From positions 5,140,501 through 5,204,500 of the forward strand of contig NZ_CP045293.1 of assembly GCF_009363075.1 (NCBI RefSeq): DNA of 64,000 nucleotides, written 5' to 3'. A program made the position numbers and the translations under genes. Shown here piece by piece: positions 59,392-64,000 of the stretch (its first letter is position 1; each line of letters opens with the position of its first letter). The notes below the pieces were generated by a model, which was not told the DNA's origin, did not search any database, and was given only the letters and a program-made list of their open reading frames with translations. Origin of the DNA: Paenibacillus guangzhouensis. Its GTDB lineage: Bacteria; Bacillota; Bacilli; Paenibacillales; Paenibacillaceae.

Positions 59392-60519
59392 TTATGCTTC
59401 GTATTGGAATACGTTTAGCTCGCTGTCTTTGTCGAATACATGAACTTTGTTCATGTCAATCGCAAGCTTCACGTTTTGGCCTTCTTTCGTGTTCGAGCGT
59501 CCGTCTACACGAGCGATAACGCTGTCTTTACCTACGCCGTTCAAGTAAAGCAACATTTCGTGACCCAAGTTCTCGGATACTTCAACGTGTGCGTTGAAGA
59601 TGCTGTTAGGCGATGCTTCCAAGAATACTGGCTCTTCATGAATGTCCTCAGGACGAACACCAAGAATAACTTTTTTACCGATAAAGCCTTTATCTTTAAG
59701 TGCTTGTGCTTTACCAGCAGGCACTTCAACATCAAGTCCAGTTGCTCTGAAACGAACTGCTCCACCTTGCTCAGTCAAATCGCCTTCGATGAAGTTCATT
59801 GTTGGAGCGCCAATAAATCCAGCTACGAAGATGTTCGTAGGGTGGTTATACAATACGTCTGGGGAAGCTGCTTGTTGGATGATTCCGTCTTTCATAACGA
59901 CGATACGATCACCCATTGTCATAGCCTCGATTTGGTCATGCGTTACGTAGATAACAGTTGTCTCTAGACGCTTAGCCAATTTGGAGATTTCCGCACGCAT
60001 TTGTCCACGAAGTTTCGCGTCCAAGTTGGAGAGCGGCTCATCCATCAAGAATACTTGCGGCTCACGAACGATCGCACGGCCCAAGGCAACACGCTGACGT
60101 TGACCACCAGAGAGTGCTTTTGGTTTACGATCTAGCAAGTGCTCGATATCAAGGATTTTCGCTGCTTCGCGAACACGCTTGTCGATGTCGTCTTTTTTGA
60201 ACTTACGAAGCTTCAAACCAAACGCCATGTTCTGATACACGTTCATATGTGGATACAATGCATAGGATTGGAATACCATCGCGATATCGCGATCTTTAGG
60301 CGCTACATCATTAACGACACGATCTCCAATATACAATTTACCTTCAGAGATTTCCTCCAAACCTGCGATCATACGAAGTGTTGTTGATTTACCACAACCG
60401 GACGGACCAACAAGTACTAAGAATTCTTTATCTTGAATGTCTAAGTTAACATCGATTACTGTCGCTTTATCGGAACCTGCATATTTTTTGTAGATGTGCT
60501 CTAATTTTACGCCTGCCAT
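59392..60519 (-). CDS. msmX: Multiple-sugar ABC transporter ATPase MsmX/UgpC
   Basis: This ATPase energises several oligosaccharide importers. The 375-residue product has Walker A LVGPSGCGKSTTL, Q-loop VFQSYALYPHM, signature LSGGQRQRVALGRA, Walker B FLMDEPLSNLD, H-loop VTHDQIEAM, and a TOBE-like C-terminal domain (GVRPEDIH). GGGGG lies before the ATG. No permease gene is near, which is normal for the shared ATPase MsmX of B. subtilis. It is a single-gene unit. Confidence 0.93.
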   Translation of the reverse strand: MAGVKLEHIYKKYAGSDKATVIDVNLDIQDKEFLVLVGPSGCGKSTTLRMIAGLEEISEGKLYIGDRVVNDVAPKDRDIAMVFQSYALYPHMNVYQNMAFGLKLRKFKKDDIDKRVREAAKILDIEHLLDRKPKALSGGQRQRVALGRAIVREPQVFLMDEPLSNLDAKLRGQMRAEISKLAKRLETTVIYVTHDQIEAMTMGDRIVVMKDGIIQQAASPDVLYNHPTNIFVAGFIGAPTMNFIEGDLTEQGGAVRFRATGLDVEVPAGKAQALKDKGFIGKKVILGVRPEDIHEEPVFLEASPNSIFNAHVEVSENLGHEMLLYLNGVGKDSVIARVDGRSNTKEGQNVKLAIDMNKVHVFDKDSELNVFQYEA

Positions 60520-60608
60520 TGGTTATTCCCCCTACACAGAGATTTATTTTATACATTTATCTTATCTCATGTCCCAGCGGATGACTATACACATACTTCA
60601 CAAAAATA

Positions 60609-61730
60609 CTACTTCCTTTTCGTCACTTTATACAATAAGAGAATCAACTTCACAAGAACCGCATCGCCGAACGTTCGAACGTCAAGCCCCGTCTCTTGTT
60701 TGATCTTATCAAGCCGATATAACAGCGTATTCCGATGAATGTATAATTTCTTGGCCGTATCGCTTACATTGCAGTCCAGTGAGAAGAATGCTTCTAATGT
60801 TGTCAGCGTCTCTGGATCTAAGAACACGTCGCTGCGGGAGAGTACCCGATCGATAAATTGCCTGCGCACCCCATCCGGGATGCTATTGATTAATCGCTCC
60901 ATATGCAGCATCCATGGCAGATGGATATTCGACGTGACGTGGAAGGCTCGTCCGAGATACATCGTCTCTCGTAACAGCCCTACGGTCGAGAGTAGAGTAT
61001 GCGCAGGCACCATCGGATAGGATACAGCCAGATGGCATTCCCCAAGCCATTCATTCGACAATAGCTCATATAGCCCTTCGCAGAACAGAGCCAGCGCTTC
61101 TTCAGGCTTCTCGGCACTGTCTCCTTCTCGATCCTCCGCTGAAGCCAGGAGCTCTTCCGCACACAGGATAAGCCATTCTTTCTCTTCTAATGGAATTAAG
61201 TACACTTCCCCGCCAAAATACGACTTCAGCAGCTTATAAAGCTCCGAATAAGTTGTATGCGTATGCTGTGGGTGATCCGATACGAGCAAGAATGGAATCA
61301 TGGAAGGCAGCAATCGACTTTTTAACCCGATACTGTCTGGCAGTTCCTCGTCTTGTGCAGCTGTATATTGTCCACCTAGTTTTTCATGGATCCACTGACT
61401 GAGCTGATTCGCTCGCTGTTCTTCGCTATTCCCCGCTTTATGCATGCCTTCTTTTTGCGTGAGCCCGGAAGATTGTAGAACCCACTCGATAAGCGCGCGT
61501 TCCGCTCCTGTCAGTTGATTGGATTCGACAGTTAACAATTCGACATCCGAACCGCTCTTCTGATGCCAACGAAAATATACTTTCCCATCCAGTTCAATAC
61601 TTAGCGCCTGCCCATTCATGACATCGGCTGATTCTTGCATCGTTCGCCACTCGGTTTCGGAGCATGATACTACTGAACATGTTACGCCCAACAACTTCTC
61701 TAATCTGGTCTTTGTTGCCATATCCGTCAT
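60609..61730 (-). CDS. PucR-type HTH transcriptional regulator
   Basis: This is a 373-residue DNA-binding regulator. The N-terminal 300 residues have no clear known fold. The C-terminal 60 residues are a PucR/CdaR-type HTH (HTH_30): TLEAFFSLDCNVSDTAKKL then YIHRNTLLYRLDKIKQETGL. The start is the ATG at 61730 with AGAGGCGG eight bases upstream; earlier starts overlap it. It lies upstream of the MsmX ATPase on the same strand, 89 bases away, so it may regulate sugar uptake, though that is only position-based. Confidence 0.8.
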   Translation of the reverse strand: MTDMATKTRLEKLLGVTCSVVSCSETEWRTMQESADVMNGQALSIELDGKVYFRWHQKSGSDVELLTVESNQLTGAERALIEWVLQSSGLTQKEGMHKAGNSEEQRANQLSQWIHEKLGGQYTAAQDEELPDSIGLKSRLLPSMIPFLLVSDHPQHTHTTYSELYKLLKSYFGGEVYLIPLEEKEWLILCAEELLASAEDREGDSAEKPEEALALFCEGLYELLSNEWLGECHLAVSYPMVPAHTLLSTVGLLRETMYLGRAFHVTSNIHLPWMLHMERLINSIPDGVRRQFIDRVLSRSDVFLDPETLTTLEAFFSLDCNVSDTAKKLYIHRNTLLYRLDKIKQETGLDVRTFGDAVLVKLILLLYKVTKRK

Positions 61731-61797
61731 TCGCCCAACCGCCTCTACCCGAATCATTCATTGCTTATTCGTTACTATTGTAACATAACCAATCGAA

Positions 61798-62241
61798 TCA
61801 TTTCACGACGCGGCGAGCCATGACGAAGCGCTGCTTCCAGATCGGGTGATGGATTGCCGTGTAGCGAACGCCGCCTCTGCCATAGGTATGAATCATCATC
61901 CCATTGCCCGCGTACATCGCGACGTGTGCGATTTGTCGTCTAGACTGTCTACCGGTGAAGAACATCAGATCCCCGACACGTAACTCTTGCAAAGAGACGC
62001 GCTCCCCCACCTTGGCCTGTTGTCTAGACACACGCGGCAAAGAAAAGCCTTCCTGCGCATAGATTGTCTTGATAAAAGATGAGCAGTCAAACGTGTCTGT
62101 CTGCCCATATCGCGCTCCTAACACATACGGCACACCAATATAGCTGCCTGCGCGTAGAATCAAGGAAAAGCGCGTTCGATCCGCAGGCGACAAGATACGT
62201 CTAACACGAAGGAGATCATATTGTCGGTTCACTTCTTTCAT
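61798..62241 (-). CDS. NlpC/P60 cysteine peptidase domain, downstream half of a split gene
   Basis: A 147-residue NlpC/P60 (C40) domain, which cleaves peptidoglycan stem peptides. DTFDCSSFIKTIY holds the catalytic Cys, IAHVAMYAGNG the catalytic His, and IHTYGRGGV the late polar residue. It has no signal peptide and no ribosome-binding site before its ATG. The upstream ORF is in the same frame, only seven codons away, and ends in a single TAA. Removing that stop would give one protein of about 290 residues with a signal peptide, so this is probably the second half of one gene. Confidence 0.75.
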   Translation of the reverse strand: MKEVNRQYDLLRVRRILSPADRTRFSLILRAGSYIGVPYVLGARYGQTDTFDCSSFIKTIYAQEGFSLPRVSRQQAKVGERVSLQELRVGDLMFFTGRQSRRQIAHVAMYAGNGMMIHTYGRGGVRYTAIHHPIWKQRFVMARRVVK

Positions 62242-62259
62242 TGAACGATAGATAACCGA

Positions 62260-62673
62260 TTACTCTGGCCCTGCGTAAGCGATATGATTCGAATCTACGA
62301 CAATGCCAACCCACATCTGCTGACGTCTATTTCGATCGAAGTCTCCATAATACATCAAGTCACCGGGCAGCCACGCTGTTGCAACTCTTGCGATCGGTGT
62401 CCCTAACTCGAATAGTCCTTCAAACTCCCTCGGCATTTGAACATCTAACTTGTGAAAAATATCCGTCATCATCGCAGCTGTGGCAAGGCTCGAAGGCCTG
62501 ATTGGCGTGTGGTGAGATGCTTTAGCTCTTTGCGCCCATGCAATCTGAGAGAATGTGTTCGTATCTCGTTCCCTTCCGTTCACCTTACCTTCGTCCGCAT
62601 GAACGGTAGAACTCCCCAATACCAAGGTGACCATGACCAAGATGAGCCATGGCAACCGAAATATGCGATACAT
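62260..62673 (-). CDS. Signal peptide and degenerate NlpC/P60-like domain, upstream half of a split gene
   Basis: A 137-residue product with a signal peptide (about 1-26, LPWLILVMVTLVLGSSTVHA) and a region that aligns with the NlpC/P60 core: SSLATAAMMTDIFHKLDV in place of CSSFIKTIYAQEGF, WLPGDLMYYG like VGDLMFFTG, and VGIVVDSNHIAYAG at the His position. The catalytic Cys and His are missing. ATG at 62673 has AGGAGG 11 bases upstream. TAA at 62262-62260 ends it, and the frame continues SVIYRS into the active domain. Confidence 0.7.
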   Translation of the reverse strand: MYRIFRLPWLILVMVTLVLGSSTVHADEGKVNGRERDTNTFSQIAWAQRAKASHHTPIRPSSLATAAMMTDIFHKLDVQMPREFEGLFELGTPIARVATAWLPGDLMYYGDFDRNRRQQMWVGIVVDSNHIAYAGPE

Positions 62674-62707
62674 ATTAAATAGTTCCTCCTTCAATTTACC
62701 TGCTGCA

Positions 62708-63601
62708 TCATGGCATCGATAACATCACGACAATCGACAGCAGGCCGAACAGTACCGTGACCAGGTATATAAAGGATACGACCTGCGGCTGTGTTAACCC
62801 CCAACGCATCAATGCGTGGTGTGTATGTAATTTATCAGCACGGTGGAGTCCCTTACCTTCTTTGAGACGTCTGGAGAATACAATGATCGTATCGAGGATC
62901 GGAAAGCCTAAAGCTAACATCGGAATAAGAATCGTAACGAATGCTGTGCTCTTGAATGATCCATTCACTGCAATGACGGCTAGCGTGTAGCCGAGAAACG
63001 TCGCACCCGCATCACCCATAAAGATTTTGGCGGGGTAGAAATTATAAATCAGAAAGCCTAAACATACGCCGCATAGTGCTATCGTTGCTATCGCTGTCTC
63101 TGCATCACCTTTGATAAGTGCAACGACACATAGTGTTAAAGAGGAAATCGAGGCTACGCCTGCAGCCAACCCATCGACACCATCGATGAAATTCATCATA
63201 TTCGTCATGGAGAAGACCCACAGCACAGTCGATATATAGACGAACCAGCTCGGGAACATCCACATCCCTTCTTGGAAGTCACGAATGCCGGTAATTTGAA
63301 TATGGAACCATAGCGGGATGGTCGCCGTCAGCAAATAGACGATTAATCTCGGCCATACAGGGAATTCCCGTCCATGTGCTTTGAAGCCATCATCAACTAG
63401 CCCGATGATTACCAACAACGTCCCGCCGATCGTGATCGACAGTGATAAAGCATCGAACCCCCGCATAAGGAGTAGTGTTATCATATATCCAATATAGATC
63501 GCAATCCCACCCATCAGCGGAATCGGATTATCATGAATCTTACGCTTCGTTGGGCGATCGACAAATTTCATACGGATCGCGATCTGACGCACAATGGGCA
63601 C
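62708..63601 (-). CDS. WecA/TagO-type undecaprenyl-phosphate sugar-1-phosphate transferase
   Basis: This membrane enzyme moves a sugar 1-phosphate (usually GlcNAc) from its UDP form to undecaprenyl phosphate, starting a wall teichoic acid or secondary polymer. About ten membrane helices are visible. FVDRPTKRKIHDNPIPLMGG, the Asp pair IGLVDDGFKAHG, MNFIDGVDGLAAG, FMGDAGATFLG and HTHHALMRWG are family motifs. The GTG at 63601 cuts the first helix: upstream codons in frame encode YILALVISFGIVAAVV with no ATG, GTG or TTG before a TAG. GGGGGG at about 63659-63664 lies near an ATC (63652) that could be the true start, or the start codon is mutated. Confidence 0.88.
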   Translation of the reverse strand: MPIVRQIAIRMKFVDRPTKRKIHDNPIPLMGGIAIYIGYMITLLLMRGFDALSLSITIGGTLLVIIGLVDDGFKAHGREFPVWPRLIVYLLTATIPLWFHIQITGIRDFQEGMWMFPSWFVYISTVLWVFSMTNMMNFIDGVDGLAAGVASISSLTLCVVALIKGDAETAIATIALCGVCLGFLIYNFYPAKIFMGDAGATFLGYTLAVIAVNGSFKSTAFVTILIPMLALGFPILDTIIVFSRRLKEGKGLHRADKLHTHHALMRWGLTQPQVVSFIYLVTVLFGLLSIVVMLSMP

Positions 63602-63719
63602 AACAGCTGCAACAATACCAAAACTAATGACAAGAGCAAGAATATATCGGATCGCTGATCCCCCCAGAATTAGACAAGGCTACGTGCTGGTAGTCTCCCC
63701 TGATTCCTATAAAAGCATG

Positions 63720-63754
63720 CAAAAAACGCTTCAAGTCAAATGACCTGAAGCGTT
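63720..63754 (-). terminator. Terminator of the tRNA pair
   Basis: AACGCTTCAGGTCA and TGACTTGAAGCGTT pair on the minus strand with one mismatch around TT; TTTTTTG follows. It ends the tRNA-Tyr/Lys transcript. Confidence 0.85.
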
Positions 63755-63780
63755 GAATGTACGTGATGTAGTTAAAAAAC

Positions 63781-63856
63781 TGGTGAGCCATGAAGGACTC
63801 GAACCTTCGACACCCTGATTAAAAGTCAGGTGCTCTACCAACTGAGCTAATGGCTC
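63781..63856 (-). tRNA. tRNA-Lys (TTT anticodon)
   Basis: GAGCCAT pairs with ATGGCTC, followed by ACCA with the CCA encoded. The anticodon loop CTTTTAA gives TTT, and GGTTCGAGTCC is the T-arm. Length 76 nt. Confidence 0.97.
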
Positions 63857-63874
63857 TTATTAAGAAATAAGAAA

Positions 63875-63959
63875 TGGTGGAGGCTGATGGATTCGAACCA
63901 CCGAACTCGGAGAGAGCAGATTTACAGTCTGCCGTGTTTAGCCACTTCACTAAGCCTCC
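63875..63959 (-). tRNA. tRNA-Tyr (GTA anticodon)
   Basis: GGAGGCT pairs with AGCCTCC, followed by ACCA. The anticodon arm GACTGTAAATC gives GTA. A long variable arm (CTCTCTCCGAGTT region) makes it class II, as bacterial tRNA-Tyr is. Length 85 nt; same transcript as tRNA-Lys. Confidence 0.97.
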
Positions 63960-64000
63960 ATGCTATTCAATTATGATTCCCATGAGTACGCAGCTTATGT

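Overview
The window looks like a chromosomal segment of a Paenibacillus-type member of the Bacillales: mid-GC DNA, strong AGGAGG ribosome-binding sites, GTG and TTG starts, SLH-domain surface proteins, and a gene order that follows the Bacillus subtilis rnr/smpB/ssrA, cggR-gapA, clpP, yvcJKL-crh, his and hprK-lgt neighbourhoods. Nearly all conserved genes from 16 kb onward are on the minus strand.

Bases 1-16200 are the accessory part. They hold two small minus-strand ORFs at the edge, an HD-domain nucleotidase, a 1604-residue SLH surface protein with seven near-identical 300-bp Ig-like repeats and two tiny ORFs upstream of it, and a small membrane protein. Next come a 1491-residue regulator (kinase-like, STAND ATPase, GAF and LuxR domains), an FAD monooxygenase, a VOC protein, an SGNH hydrolase and a putative sensor-domain membrane protein. 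The last of these lie between degenerate copies of the tmRNA 3' end and its terminator, which suggests repeated duplication or integration events at ssrA.

Bases 16200-30100 are the conserved core: ssrA, smpB, (an inserted methyltransferase), rnr, secG, eno, gpmI, tpiA, pgk, gap, cggR, tRNA-Arg and clpP. smpB and tmRNA rescue stalled ribosomes together with RNase R. cggR is the repressor at the head of the glycolytic operon, with a recognisable promoter and operator. clpP has a CtsR-type operator over its -35 box.

Bases 30100-46000 carry a PotABCD polyamine importer, a SIMPL-domain secreted protein, the HPr/Crh-like gene with whiA, yvcK, rapZ and a ROK glucokinase, a CuA-like lipoprotein, trxB, a YvcD-like TPR protein and prs. 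Bases 45190-52643 are a complete histidine operon, hisZGDBHAF-IE-J, ending just before prs, which makes the PRPP that HisG consumes. A DUF5693-like membrane protein lies divergently upstream of it.

Bases 55000-63650 hold a polysaccharide deacetylase, an acyltransferase, ppaX, lgt and hprK. HprK and PpaX connect functionally to the HPr-like protein and YvcK/RapZ group in carbon-catabolite control. They are followed by an MsmX-type sugar ATPase, a PucR-type regulator, an NlpC/P60 gene split by one in-frame stop, and a WecA/TagO-type transferase with no normal start codon. tRNA-Lys and tRNA-Tyr close the window.

The points most worth following up are the ssrA-derived repeats, a 55-nt hairpin element found at two loci (once as a clean insertion inside a repeat unit), the regulator whose kinase domain lacks its N-lobe, the split NlpC/P60 gene, the His15-bearing HPr paralogue at the crh position, and a triple CTACC half-site in the his leader.
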